A stretch of DNA of 64,000 nucleotides from Obelidium mucronatum (taxonomy: Eukaryota; Chytridiomycota; Chytridiomycetes; Chytridiales; Chytriomycetaceae). The position numbers were made by a program, and so were the translations under genes. The stretch covers positions 62,001 through 126,000 of the forward strand of contig JAIVFH010000051.1 of assembly GCA_025765595.1 (NCBI GenBank). Direction: 5' to 3'. Shown piece after piece: positions 35,131 through 45,064 of the stretch (positions within the stretch are counted from its first letter, which is position 1; each line of letters starts with the position of its first letter). The notes beneath the pieces are model-generated. The model was given only the letters and a program-made list of their open reading frames with translations. It was not told the DNA's origin and searched no databases.

Positions 35131-35260
35131 GGAGGAGTAAGGGTAGACGTGTGTTCTCCTTTTTGTTTTCGATTTCCTTCTTCGTTTGTCTATATTGTTG
35201 TATGATTTGCATTCACATGTATTGTCTCCAGCATTCGTAAATAAATTAAAAAGTAGTAGT

Positions 35261-37746
35261 TCATGGTGGGGGCAACTCTTTTCGACAGACAGGGCACTGT
35301 TAAGTTAAAGTTGTTCAATAGACATCAGGACGTACAAAAAGGACACATAGAATCACCTCCATTTTCATTTCCATCCACCTCAGCAAACAATCCGAATGAA
35401 AAACGTGTAAAGCAAGGGCGTCACCATGTACCGTTTCCTTTCAACAGCCAAGGCATTACCATTGAATCCGCTTGGTCTTCCTTTTTTACTGCTTTTGCTT
35501 GATTCCCTGCCATCTTCAACGAACAAATCGCTGAAACAGATGGAGCATTCCCTGGATTCCACGCGGACATATGAATCCCGTCGTCTTCCGAATCTTTTCA
35601 TCGGAGATGAATCTGGCGATGTGGCTGCAGATTCACGGCGATCAGGAAATACTGATGGCGGGCCAAACTCCAGAATTGGATGATAATCATATCGGGCGGG
35701 ATAAAGCTGTGATAAAAGAAGTAAGGTCATCGTGCTAATGCTTTGAGGATGGAATATTTACCAAATCGGGAATAAACGCACGGGCGCCAATTCGATCCTG
35801 TATGAATAAAACTGCAGCCTGGAAAAAAATCCAGGAAATAAGACTTGCAGCAAGCCAATAGTTTGGGCCATCCAGCAATAGCTGTTGTTGTCAAGATATT
35901 TTTTGGACACGCCAGAAAGTAGATGGGCAGAATCAAGCGAGCTCCGGAATTCAATATAATATAATTTGGATGCAGAGCGTCAATCGTATTTCGATGAATA
36001 TTCCTTTTGGAAACAAAAAACTGAAGTTCAGCCAGGATGCTCAATAAATTCAAGATGTCACAAACACAAAGATCTGAGGAACCCATAAAGAACTCATGAC
36101 GACTCCCGTCACTGTCGCAATAAAAGGAGACGATGACCCAAACTGGTAAAAGAAGAAGATACCGCCAATCAAATATGTGCAGAACCGCGAATAGAAAATC
36201 CCAATCCCAGAATCTGCACTATTTCCGGGACCTCTTGATTTGCACAGATCCAGAAGGTAACGGATGCCAAACACAGCAAATCCGAGAAACTTTATGAAGG
36301 AAGCGCCTGCAAATGCCAAGAATGCATCCCCACCAAGAACGCCGCCAAGAATAAAGTGCAGCATAGCTAGGTATGCATCATAGCAAATCATGATTACGAT
36401 TGTGGTTTGGGAGACTTTGGATCGTTTGCTGGGCGTGCTTGAATATGCCATTTGAGTGAAGAGGGCATAGAGCTCAACGCCAGATGATAGCCACACCAGG
36501 ACAGCGTAGTTTATCATTTTTCGCCGGTATATTTCAATTTTCGTCCCTACAGCTGTGGAAGTGAGGAGCAGCTGGCAATCGGGTGAGTGAATGCTGATAT
36601 TTGTCATGATAGGGCCCGGCTGGACGTTTGATTCAGGAAGACCTCTGGTATCAATGAGTTCTATCTCCATAGAAAATTGGCATTCTTTCTCTTTAATTGT
36701 AGGTACCGTACCTTGCTCATATTCCTGAAGTTCCGAATTGAGAGTACTTTTTTGATGCTCCTCATTTGAAGAACCATGTTGAACCTGACATTTGACATCA
36801 GACACGAAAGCCGGAACTAATAACCGGGACGTTTAGAACATTCCATGCCCAATTTTCTGGAGATACCAATGTCATCAGCATCTTCCATTTCTTCAGATAT
36901 ATATCGCAGTCTTTCTAATGCCTTCTCGTAAAATGAAACAACAAGGCCTTTGGCCATGGTATATTCGTGCGGCGAAGGAATTATGGACAGAATTTTATCA
37001 AGGTTTGCCGTCGCTGAAGTGTTTCTGAAGAATAAGAATCAGTTCCACGATCAAAAAGGAAGAAGCTGAAAAAATAGAGATAACGACACCCGTGTGCAAT
37101 TCCCGTCAGATAAAGTCGTCCATTCTCAAGAATGTGAACTCCAGCCACTGAAACAGCGAGAACGCGCGACCTTCGTGCATTCAAAACCCGCCTTCCACTC
37201 GCAGCTACTTTGTACTCAATTCCCTGACCAGGAACTTTAATGCGTACGATTCCATCGACAAATGACGCTTTTTCATTGAAGCTGTGATCGTCAAACAGAT
37301 GGAATGATATTGCTCCTGGTGTCGACCAATCAAAACTGCCGCGGCGGAGTCCTGATTCGGCGGATTTATTTTCAGTTTGAACGACGGGTGAGTATTTTCC
37401 TGGCGTTGCGTTTCATTTAGTTGGTGTTGACTTGAAATAGATAAGTTGACCAACCTTTGAATAATGCTGTTGTATTCATAAAGAAAGTCGTCTCTCCTGA
37501 ATTAGATGCATCTTCAAAACGATGCTTCGTTTGCTGGTATGATTGGTTTCTAAGCTGTAGTGTTTGTGCTTCTAGTTCCGACAGAGCAACTTCAACTGGG
37601 GTTGTTGTTGGACTCTTTGATGTATCAAACAGCTCCTGCAAGTGAAGCGCATCAAATTTACAAATATTGTTATTGGTTGGGGACAGACCAGCGCGAGGTA
37701 CAGCACCAAAAGAGCAAACACTGTTCTTGAAGACATTTGGATGCAT
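35261..37746 (-). CDS. Tul1/FLY2-type transmembrane RING E3 ubiquitin ligase, with frame breaks
   Basis: The lumenal part is spread over several exons (FFMNTTALFKG, a GSFDW block, ENGRLYLTGIAHG, the NISIHSPDC block). About seven helices follow, with the family motifs MICYDAYLAMLHF, FFKFLGF-like FIKFLGFAVFGIRYLL, YSRF, SLWVPQIF, DALHPNYII and ACPKN. The C-terminus is a C3HC4 RING: CSICFSDL at the start and CPVCRKELPPP at the end (stop 35261). In yeast Tul1 is the RING subunit of the Golgi/endosome Dsc complex. Frame changes are needed near 35885 (after CPKN) and near 35420 (inside the RING). At 37740 a second ATG in another frame encodes a good signal peptide (MSSRTVFALLVLYLALV) that would need a 26-nt removal to join. 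These may be indel errors or signs of decay. Confidence 0.7.
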
Positions 37747-37749
37747 TAC

Positions 37750-39050
37750 TCAAATAGAATAACGAATAATTGTATGCATATTATTGCATGCATTAAAAAT
37801 ATATCGATATTTGTTCAACAAATCCACGACATCTGTAAAATTCTCCTTGATGGCCCAATGCATTGCGTATTCTCTACAGCTTTCTAAATCCACGCGTTTG
37901 TCTTTCAACAGTAATTCTACAGTAGCTGTGTGACCATGTGCCGCTGCAGCCTTCAGAGCGAAGTTATTCTGCGCCGAAGGATCCACATTCCCATCTTTCA
38001 GCAATAGTCTCACGACTTTAGTGTACCCGTGCCTCGAAGCCCATCGAATCGCGTAATTATCATCAGCAGATGCGTCTACTTTCCCAGTTTTGAGCAAGAA
38101 ATCCACCACCTCAACATGTCCTTCTGCTGCAGCGTGACGAATGGCACAATTATCTTTCATATCCACACTGACCAACTCCTTTTCAACCAAAAACTTGATA
38201 AATTCAAGGCGCGAATTCCACGCCGACCAAAGAAACAAGGAGCCTTGTGGATCTGGATCATATTCCTGGCTGGGGCGATCTCGCTCCTTCCCAAGATGTG
38301 TGTGGTTCAGGAGGAACCAGATCATACGCTCCCTATTCCGTTCCAGAGAATATTTCATATGGGAAGAAAGTTTCATCCCTTCTAATGAAATGCGACCTGT
38401 TGCCATTAGAGCTTCGGCTACCGCTGCATCTGCCTTCTCAAACGCCCACTCGATGGCCTTGTTATTCTGATCACACGGATTCACACGGGAATCTTCCAAG
38501 AGACAATTGATGACATCTACATGCCCTTCACGAGACGCCCCCACTATAGCTGCGTTGTGGTTATCTGCTGGATTGACTCGATCATCTTGCATCAACAAGG
38601 GCACGATATCCAAATGCCCTTCCGTTGCTGCCCTTCGTATTGCCAAATTATTGGAAGCTGTAGGATCAAATCCAGCATCCAACAAGAGTTTAACTGCATC
38701 AGCACCGAAGCCAACTGTACAGGCCCAGTCCAGTAATTGCAGCCTTCCAACTCTTCGAAACCAGCAAAAATTTGTTTAATTAAGACAAGGGCACTTTTTG
38801 GACTGGTTGGACAGAGTCTCGGATACATGTACTTCGTTTGTTGGTGGTTCTGGAGTATGAACTCGAATATGACTGTCCGGTAAGTCAACGGCAAAGCCGC
38901 CCAGTCAATTTCCTCTCCAAAAAAGTCCCGGCAATGTATGTTCTTCTTCTTCAGCGCAATGTGAGTGTGAGCCGCAGTTAAATCGTGGAGGATCAAAGTG
39001 GAAAAAGCAGACTTTGTTGCCAGGGCAAGGTTGTGCAGGTCACTTCTAAG
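37750..39050 (-). pseudogene. Ankyrin-repeat protein, copy 1, 5'-truncated
   Basis: The block 38685-37750 encodes about nine ankyrin repeats (units like NNLAIRRAATEGHLDIVPLL). Upstream, about 39030-38770 matches the N-terminal part of the intact paralogue at 45065-46525 (SDLHNLALATKSAFSTLIL), but in another frame and without an initiator Met. In-frame stops appear at 39070, next to the left border of the retroelement. The C-terminal C2HC finger of the paralogue is missing. It is probably a damaged copy, although the repeat block is clean. Confidence 0.65.
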
Positions 39051-39305
39051 TGTGTTACACCCTTGCCGGAAGCGGTTTTATTATTAGTATTAGTTTACTT
39101 TCTTCACATTTATTAAATTTCGTGATTTTTCACACTCTTATTTTTCCCCTTGTTCTAAATTGCTTGGTTATTTGGGGTGGAATTTGGTGAATCCTATTTT
39201 CTCCATGCTTGGCTCCTTTTCTTTTTTTTATCCCAAAACTACCTGTTGTTAAAACTCCCATCCTTCTCCTCTGTCGATTGTGACGCTATCAAATTGCTCT
39301 CATTA

Positions 39306-39606
39306 GGTACTACCACCGCTTCCTCGACCCTTGATTTGCCTTGCCGCGCGTGGAACGAATTATTGACGCGCTGTTTGAAGGTACTTTGAATCGTTGGTGG
39401 CTTGTGCTTGGCTTGACTTGGGTTCTGACACTTGTTTATCCTTGTCTTTGAACCTAAAGGTACTACCACCGCTTCCTCGACCCTTGATTTGCCTTGCCGC
39501 GCGTGGAACGAATTATTGACGCGCTGTTTGAAGGTACTACCACCGCTTCCTCGACCCTTGATTTGCCTTGCCGCGCGTGGAACAAATTATTGACGCGCTG
39601 TTTGAA
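39306..39606. repeat. 74-bp repeats upstream of the retroelement
   Basis: Three nearly identical 74-bp units beginning GGTACTACCACCGC lie at 39306-39379, 39459-39532 and 39533-39606. The last two are directly adjacent, and a 79-bp spacer follows the first. They sit immediately 5' of the first retroelement ORF, like the promoter monomers of some LINEs. Confidence 0.9.
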
Positions 39607-39620
39607 GGTTTAATTAGGAT

Positions 39621-40916
39621 TTGTCGACTGCCCATAATTCAACACCGGCTGCCTGTCGTCACACACGCCGTCGGTATACTGTCGTAGTCGAACCAGTTAT
39701 TCTTCTACACACACACACATCTACCTATCATCTATCCTGTGCAACGGCAACGACGAAGACTCTTAATCTAATCCGAATCGGAGCCTTCGTATCTTGTTTC
39801 GGTTGTACTTGTAACAGTGGCGAGCGTACCAATCTACTACTACAGTCAGTTAAATTATGGGATGTCAGTGTCTTTTTGGAGTATTGTCGGAAAGAGATCG
39901 GTCGGAAGGGTCATGATACAGAAGCCAGAAAGATTGGATTTGTGGTTGGTCGACTCTCGCGAGCTATCTTCAGCCAGTTCCAGCTATGGGACAAGCTGAA
40001 GCATGACGCATCAGCTGATTTTGAGCTCACATGTAATGCTGTCGTTGAATGGCTCCAGAAGGAGTTTGCCGATCAGGACGAAATCATAACATTGGAGACC
40101 TTGACAAAGCTAGCGAAGAGTCAAAAGAGAACGGAAAAATATTCCCTTGCCGAATATCTCGGAGAATTCAACCGACTGCTCGTTGCTATTGACGAAATTG
40201 CCGCTCCGGATGATTCTCTGAAGGTGTCAATATTCCTGAAGGGTTGCTCAAGAAGGGTTGCTGAGAAGGCTATTGACTCCATTGTTGGGCTGGATGGGAA
40301 GCAAAATTCGGAGTGGAAGGGCTTTTGTCGAATGATCCTAAGTCTCGACAAAAAGCTACGGAAAGTTAAAGCGGTTTCATCGAAGAAGAAAAAGAAGCGG
40401 GTGACGACTGACTCTGAAGATTCATCCGAGGATTCTCCAAGTTCCACTTCGGATTCATCGAGTAGTTCTGATTCTGATACTGATTCCGAGGACGAGCAGA
40501 AGCGGCGAAAAGATCGGAAGGGGAAATCTGTGGCAAAGAATCCTGTCCCAGATGTGCCAGCATCAACATCAACTGAGGATTTACGACAGCAGTTTGAGGC
40601 TATGAGGTTGAATCAAGCCAGTATGATGGAATTATTGAAGTCTTTGCAGCCGGGAGTTGGTGGTCATCCTGTTGTCGAAGTTAATCAAGCTGTCGGACAA
40701 CAGTCTGGGGCGAAGTCGACCCCTTTCCTGTGCATGTACTGTGATAATGCATGTGGAGTACCAGGTCATGAGTCTCGGGATGTGAGAAATTGCAACCAGT
40801 TCAACTTGGATAAAAAGAATGGTTGGCCTGTGGATGTTGGTGAACGGTTTGGGAAGTTGTTCATTACCTTCAGGGGTGAGAAAGTACCACCTGCTATCAG
40901 GAAAGGCGGGTGTTGA
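39621..40916 (+). CDS. Gag-like protein of the retroelement
   Basis: The open frame spans 431 codons. No ATG occurs in frame until about codon 240, so the real start is by splicing, frameshift or a non-AUG codon. The central region (about 75-230) has the layout of retroelement gag (WDVSVFLEY.., EYLGEFNRLL, IFLKGCSRRV). A Ser/Asp-rich low-complexity stretch follows with a basic KKKKKR patch. Near the C-terminus is a Cys/His cluster, CMYCDNACGVPGHESRDVRNC in part, resembling a zinc knuckle. It likely packages element RNA. Confidence 0.65.
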   Translation: MSTAHNSTPAACRHTRRRYTVVVEPVILLHTHTSTYHLSCATATTKTLNLIRIGAFVSCFGCTCNSGERTNLLLQSVKLWDVSVFLEYCRKEIGRKGHDTEARKIGFVVGRLSRAIFSQFQLWDKLKHDASADFELTCNAVVEWLQKEFADQDEIITLETLTKLAKSQKRTEKYSLAEYLGEFNRLLVAIDEIAAPDDSLKVSIFLKGCSRRVAEKAIDSIVGLDGKQNSEWKGFCRMILSLDKKLRKVKAVSSKKKKKRVTTDSEDSSEDSPSSTSDSSSSSDSDTDSEDEQKRRKDRKGKSVAKNPVPDVPASTSTEDLRQQFEAMRLNQASMMELLKSLQPGVGGHPVVEVNQAVGQQSGAKSTPFLCMYCDNACGVPGHESRDVRNCNQFNLDKKNGWPVDVGERFGKLFITFRGEKVPPAIRKGGC

Positions 40917-41006
40917 AAGTTAATCACAAGTGAGAAGGGTGGCGGATCAGGTGTTGCTTCAGGTTCCAATCTGGTCGATGGTATTATTGACTATGACGAC
41001 TACGAT

Positions 41007-42671
41007 TTGTCGGAATCCGAGTTTGGGGACAATGACGAGGAAACTTATTCGTCATTGAGGATGGCAAACACTTTGATAGACGAACTTTGGGTCGAACCAC
41101 GTCAAGTCTGTCCCACTTTGAAGGATGAGCCTTGGGTCGAGGAAACGCCATCAGTTCGGGTATTTCTGAATGAAGTGCATGTTGCTGCCGATGTTGCGGG
41201 CGTTGTCTACGTTCCATTAGTTGACCCCAGTCTTGAAGATTCACCAATCTACTTGGAATTGAAAGAGGATGGTGACATCTATCCGGCATCGAAGTTGTTC
41301 TCCCAAATGTGTGGGGTTGAAGTCTCGGATAGTGAGATACGCGACACTCATGATTCACTGGTTGCGCGTTTTGGTGATGATGGTTTGTTTACTGTCGAAC
41401 AAATGGCTGCCGAAGTATTGGAAACACGAGCTTTCATCAAGAGACGTGCTGAGGATGCTGCCGCTGGCGATGAACTTCAACGTCGTACCCGCTCTTCTAC
41501 CCGTGAGTTTGTCGAGGAGCCCCCAAAACCTGTCTCGAGGCCTGTTGCGGAGCCTGCAAAACCTACCTTGAAGAAGGTGTTTGGTGGTAGCAATGGTACA
41601 AGTCAGCCAGCTCCTCAAACTCCTGTTGCTCAGGCGCCGCCAAAGAAGTTTGTCAAGTTTGATCCGCAGTCTCAAGTTCCAAAAAGACCTTACAAGCTTG
41701 TCAGGAAGGGGCCTTCCGGCGTTCTGGACCCTGAAGCTGTTGCAGCTGATATCCTGAAGTCAATGAACACCAGCGGCTGTGTTGTTAAGTTGGAGCAGTT
41801 GCTGGCCTTCGAACCGGTCAGGAAGGTCTTGAATTCTTGGACGGGACTGACTCGGGAGTATACGGATGCAGCTCCGATTTCACAGCTGAATATGGCAATG
41901 ACGGAGGATGTCGAACGTCACATTACTCAACGTTTCATGGATGTGCCAGTTGATCCGGAGCACCTACCAACTTCAGTGGTGAACTTATTCCAACGGAACT
42001 ATGACGATGTCTCTCGGCTGGACGACTTTGCGGGATTTGTGAGGTCGAAGGATCGTGTTTTGAATCAGTCTTATCAGACAGTTCCTGTTGGGCGCGAATT
42101 TGTATCGACGCATTTTTCAGCGCGTGGAAGGACTGATGATGATATCGAACGACTGCGGGATCATCGAACTCAGTTTGCTTTATTTCCTGCCCCTCACCTA
42201 CGCAATGTGAAGTACCAGAATGCAATCATGCTTGACTTGGTCCCAAAAGACAATGGTTCAGAGTCGAATTTTATCCAACATGCCGTCGCTACTTCGTTGT
42301 CGAAAGCTGGGGACATCAAGCGTATTGTTCGTCTGTTTATGGTCACAGCCGATAGTGGAAGGAAGAGGGTGTTTGGTATTACACTCGGTGCTGTCTGGGA
42401 GGTTGCTGAAGGTGTTTCCGCCCCTCAGACTACTTGGATCCTTCCTCCACTGCCTCCAGGAGTGACTGCTAGTTTTCCTGCCCTTGCTGGGATGCCTCTG
42501 ATCCGTGCTTTCCGCCTCAAGTCTGAGTGGGATTCTGAAGGAAACTACTGGGGAAATGCTACCTCCTTGGATGGAAAGCGGTCTGTGAAAATCCTGATGA
42601 CTAGCGTTCGAAATCCTCGTGTCCTTATCGATGTACCACTAGTTAGAGAAGAAGCGGCGGATTTTCAGTAG
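41007..42671 (+). CDS. Second ORF of the retroelement, unknown function
   Basis: 554 codons from the ATG at 41007. It has an acidic N-terminus, a Pro/Lys-rich middle (QTPVAQAPPKKFVKFD) and an ordered C-terminal half with no motif I recognise. I see no protease, reverse transcriptase or RNase H signature. It begins 91 bp after the gag-like stop and ends next to the endonuclease fragment, so it belongs to the element. Codon use resembles the gag-like ORF. Confidence 0.6.
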   Translation: MSESEFGDNDEETYSSLRMANTLIDELWVEPRQVCPTLKDEPWVEETPSVRVFLNEVHVAADVAGVVYVPLVDPSLEDSPIYLELKEDGDIYPASKLFSQMCGVEVSDSEIRDTHDSLVARFGDDGLFTVEQMAAEVLETRAFIKRRAEDAAAGDELQRRTRSSTREFVEEPPKPVSRPVAEPAKPTLKKVFGGSNGTSQPAPQTPVAQAPPKKFVKFDPQSQVPKRPYKLVRKGPSGVLDPEAVAADILKSMNTSGCVVKLEQLLAFEPVRKVLNSWTGLTREYTDAAPISQLNMAMTEDVERHITQRFMDVPVDPEHLPTSVVNLFQRNYDDVSRLDDFAGFVRSKDRVLNQSYQTVPVGREFVSTHFSARGRTDDDIERLRDHRTQFALFPAPHLRNVKYQNAIMLDLVPKDNGSESNFIQHAVATSLSKAGDIKRIVRLFMVTADSGRKRVFGITLGAVWEVAEGVSAPQTTWILPPLPPGVTASFPALAGMPLIRAFRLKSEWDSEGNYWGNATSLDGKRSVKILMTSVRNPRVLIDVPLVREEAADFQ

Positions 42672-42724
42672 TGGCTAGATCGCAACTGGCCGTAAAATAT
42701 CAAATGCATACTATTACTACTGCG

Positions 42725-42964
42725 ATGTCTGCTGGGTTGGAGCATGAACAGGGTCTGGCGCTAAACTTGCGTGTTGCTTGCTGGAACCCCAACTCAGTTC
42801 GGAACGCTGTTAAACATATGAAGCGGGAGAGCTTATTGGAGCTCCTGTCTTATGATGTTGTCCTTCTACAAGAGTCGAAAATTGACAGTGAAGCCTGTTT
42901 CGGTTGTACTTGTAACAAGTGGAAGCTGTTGGATAATGACTGTAGCAACTTCTGGAAGAACTGA
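42725..42964 (+). pseudogene. N-terminal fragment of a LINE-type AP endonuclease domain
   Basis: From the ATG at 42725 the frame reads LRVACWNPNSVRN followed by YDVVLLQESKID. This is the beginning of the exonuclease/endonuclease/phosphatase fold used by non-LTR retrotransposons: the WN-N strand and the LQE catalytic glutamate. It then runs into the 22-bp repeat and stops. The rest of the endonuclease and the reverse transcriptase are gone. Confidence 0.7.
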
Positions 42965-43106
42965 TTTGAGTGACATTATTACTGTTTCTTTAGGTATTTG
43001 TCTGTTAATTTGTTATCTGTTGGAGTCCACCCAAGTCCGCCACTGCGAAACAGTTACACCTCCACTCACACAGCAACACTCGAACCAAAATCAAAGCAAA
43101 TTAGCA

Positions 43107-44074
43107 ATGAACCGCTGGATTACCGAAGAAGCAAGATGGACAGTTGTCGATATCCCGTTCGAATCCAATCAAGGCTTTCGCTATTACCCGCTGACCCGAT
43201 CGCTTGTCTTTGTGCATGGCATTGGATCTGACTTCTTGAGGCTTCCAACGAAAGACAGTTTTGCAGTCATCAAAGCAACATTCAATGATGGCGATGAAGG
43301 CCAAACCCTCAACTTGTCACTGCCACTCAGGGACACAGACCGTATCCAACTGATTCATTTCGACAAGGACTCCAGAACTCTGCAGATTCTTTTGGATGAT
43401 TTTGACTCGGAAGGAAGAGCCAAAGTGAAAAAATTCAACCTTGTAGTTCCTGAGGCGGACTCTTATGCTGGAATTCACTTTGAGTTTATCCCAGAAGAAC
43501 CAGTCCGCCGTATTGCGTACAAAGTCTCAAGAAATCCTACTTTTATAAAAGACTTGTATTTCGTGTGGGATAATAGTGATGCGAAATGTGCGGCCGAAAA
43601 GCTGTTGATGGCTGAATTCGAAACACTACCACCAGCACCCGTACCGCTGGCGAAACCAAGCGACGGAAGTTACAGAAGATATGCCAAGAATGCGCAAGGC
43701 TTTATTGCGGAGCAGATTATTCCTCGAAATTGGACTGACGGGACTTCAGATTCTATGCACCAGATGATCCAAAGACGGTCATTTCCGAGATTCCAGTGAA
43801 TCACCACAGCAACCACAGCATTCAAGCTTTCGATGGGAATTATGTGCTGTTACCCAATGGGCGGAATGAGGATTTCATGATGGACGTGATGCATTTGCAC
43901 AATTGGCGAACGAGGGAGTATTTGAAAACGATTCCACTCCCAGAGACTCATACATTTCTTTACAATGGCTGGGGAGAATTAATGCCCGGTGCTCCATATA
44001 TATTTGTGGGATTAACAAATGATGTGATTTGCTTTTACGGTGTTGGTCATCTGCAAGAAGAAAGCATCGAATAA
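43107..44074 (+). CDS. Unknown protein, tandem paralogue 1, with one frame break
   Basis: Starts MNRWITEEARW at 43107. The first frame ends at 43799, but near 43741 the text continues in another frame (DFRFYAPDD, then NHHSNHSIQAFDG) to 44074. This suggests one protein of about 320 residues interrupted by a single-base shift. The core LLDDFDSEGRAKVKKFNLVVP matches LLDDFDANGACEFQEHKLVIP of the next gene. It is beta-rich, with no signal peptide or membrane helix. I do not recognise the family. Confidence 0.55.
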
Positions 44075-44203
44075 ACAGGGACTGATGATTTTTGATAATC
44101 ATTGCTTTATTTGGGGTTTCGTGGTCTCACAAGTCTGACCAAGTGCGAATGCTGAATGGTTTTTAAATCTCAAGCTTGACCACTTGACGGAACAACGACA
44201 GAA

Positions 44204-45013
44204 ATGCCGTGGACTTCAGTCACAATACCACTCTGCCACCAGAAGGAAGAGCATGTGCCAGTGCATCCAGTATCGCGATCTCTGGTCCTTATCCGTGCAA
44301 GCTCCCAATTCGATAGGAAATTCACGAGCTGCCTGCCCTCAAAAAGCGACTTTTGGCTTGTTTGCGCAAACACCTCTTCTGGGCATAATTCCCTCAACTT
44401 GCCGCTTTCTGGCTTGTGTGACACCGACGGCCTCCAAGTGGTTCTCTTTGACGAGGAAACGCTGTTGCTGAAAGTGCTTCTGGACGACTTTGATGCCAAT
44501 GGCGCTTGTGAGTTCCAAGAACACAAACTGGTTATTCCAGACGAGAATTCGGTCACTGGTGCCCACTTTCAGCAACTCCCTTCGCCCGAGCCGCAACGAA
44601 TAGTGTACAAGGCGACATTGCATCCCGATTTTATACAGACGTTGAGTGGATATTGGTACCTTCCGACGGATCAGGAAAAACAAGACTATGATCAAACAGT
44701 TATTCTGATGGGCGGTGCGTTGCCGGCTCTTTTCTCTGGGCAAAAGAGTCACCCATACAAACTGAAGCTTAATCATTCATGGGAGAACCCTGAAAGAAGC
44801 TCGTACATTGTCCATCACTCAGATGATCCCGATCAGGTTGTTTTTGAGCTTGATTTGGTTGCTCTGGATGGTGTGGACCGGAGAGATGGATTACCCATAG
44901 CACACGACTACGGAGCCAGAAGACTGCTCCCGGAATCCAACATTATTTGTATTTTTATTGGAACCGATTATGACGCGCGGTCCGAAAGCATTATATGTTT
45001 TGGGCAACAATAA
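44204..45013 (+). CDS. Unknown protein, tandem paralogue 2
   Basis: 269 codons from the ATG at 44204, one exon, no breaks. Similarity to the preceding gene runs through the region around LLDDFDANG, HFQQLPSPEPQRIVYK and the end. No motif, signal or membrane segment was recognised. The pair probably arose by tandem duplication. AATAAA overlaps the stop region. Confidence 0.65.
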   Translation: MPWTSVTIPLCHQKEEHVPVHPVSRSLVLIRASSQFDRKFTSCLPSKSDFWLVCANTSSGHNSLNLPLSGLCDTDGLQVVLFDEETLLLKVLLDDFDANGACEFQEHKLVIPDENSVTGAHFQQLPSPEPQRIVYKATLHPDFIQTLSGYWYLPTDQEKQDYDQTVILMGGALPALFSGQKSHPYKLKLNHSWENPERSSYIVHHSDDPDQVVFELDLVALDGVDRRDGLPIAHDYGARRLLPESNIICIFIGTDYDARSESIICFGQQ

Positions 45014-45064
45014 AGACTGGAATACCAATAACGCCTTCAAGCCTCTTCAAAGCAAAGCTTTATT

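Larger units (their letters stand above)
39306..42964 (+). mobile_element. LINE-like retroelement remnant, 3'-truncated
   Basis: Order: 74-bp 5' repeats, a gag-like ORF, a second long ORF of unknown type, then the first codons of an endonuclease domain that stops at 42964. There is no reverse transcriptase, poly-A tail or clear target duplication. A 22-bp sequence occurs at both 39795-39816 and 42896-42917 in the same orientation, suggesting a recombination or template-switch joint. The element separates the truncated ankyrin gene from the unknown gene at 43107. Confidence 0.65.

Noticed and set aside
39306..39606. CRISPR-like array
   Set aside because: Only three 74-bp units, two directly abutting and one separated by a 79-bp spacer, in a eukaryotic retroelement; spacing and context do not fit.
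39795..42917. LTR retrotransposon with 22-bp LTRs
   Set aside because: The repeat starts TG and ends CA, but it is far too short for an LTR, lies inside the gag-like frame, and the element has a LINE-type endonuclease start.
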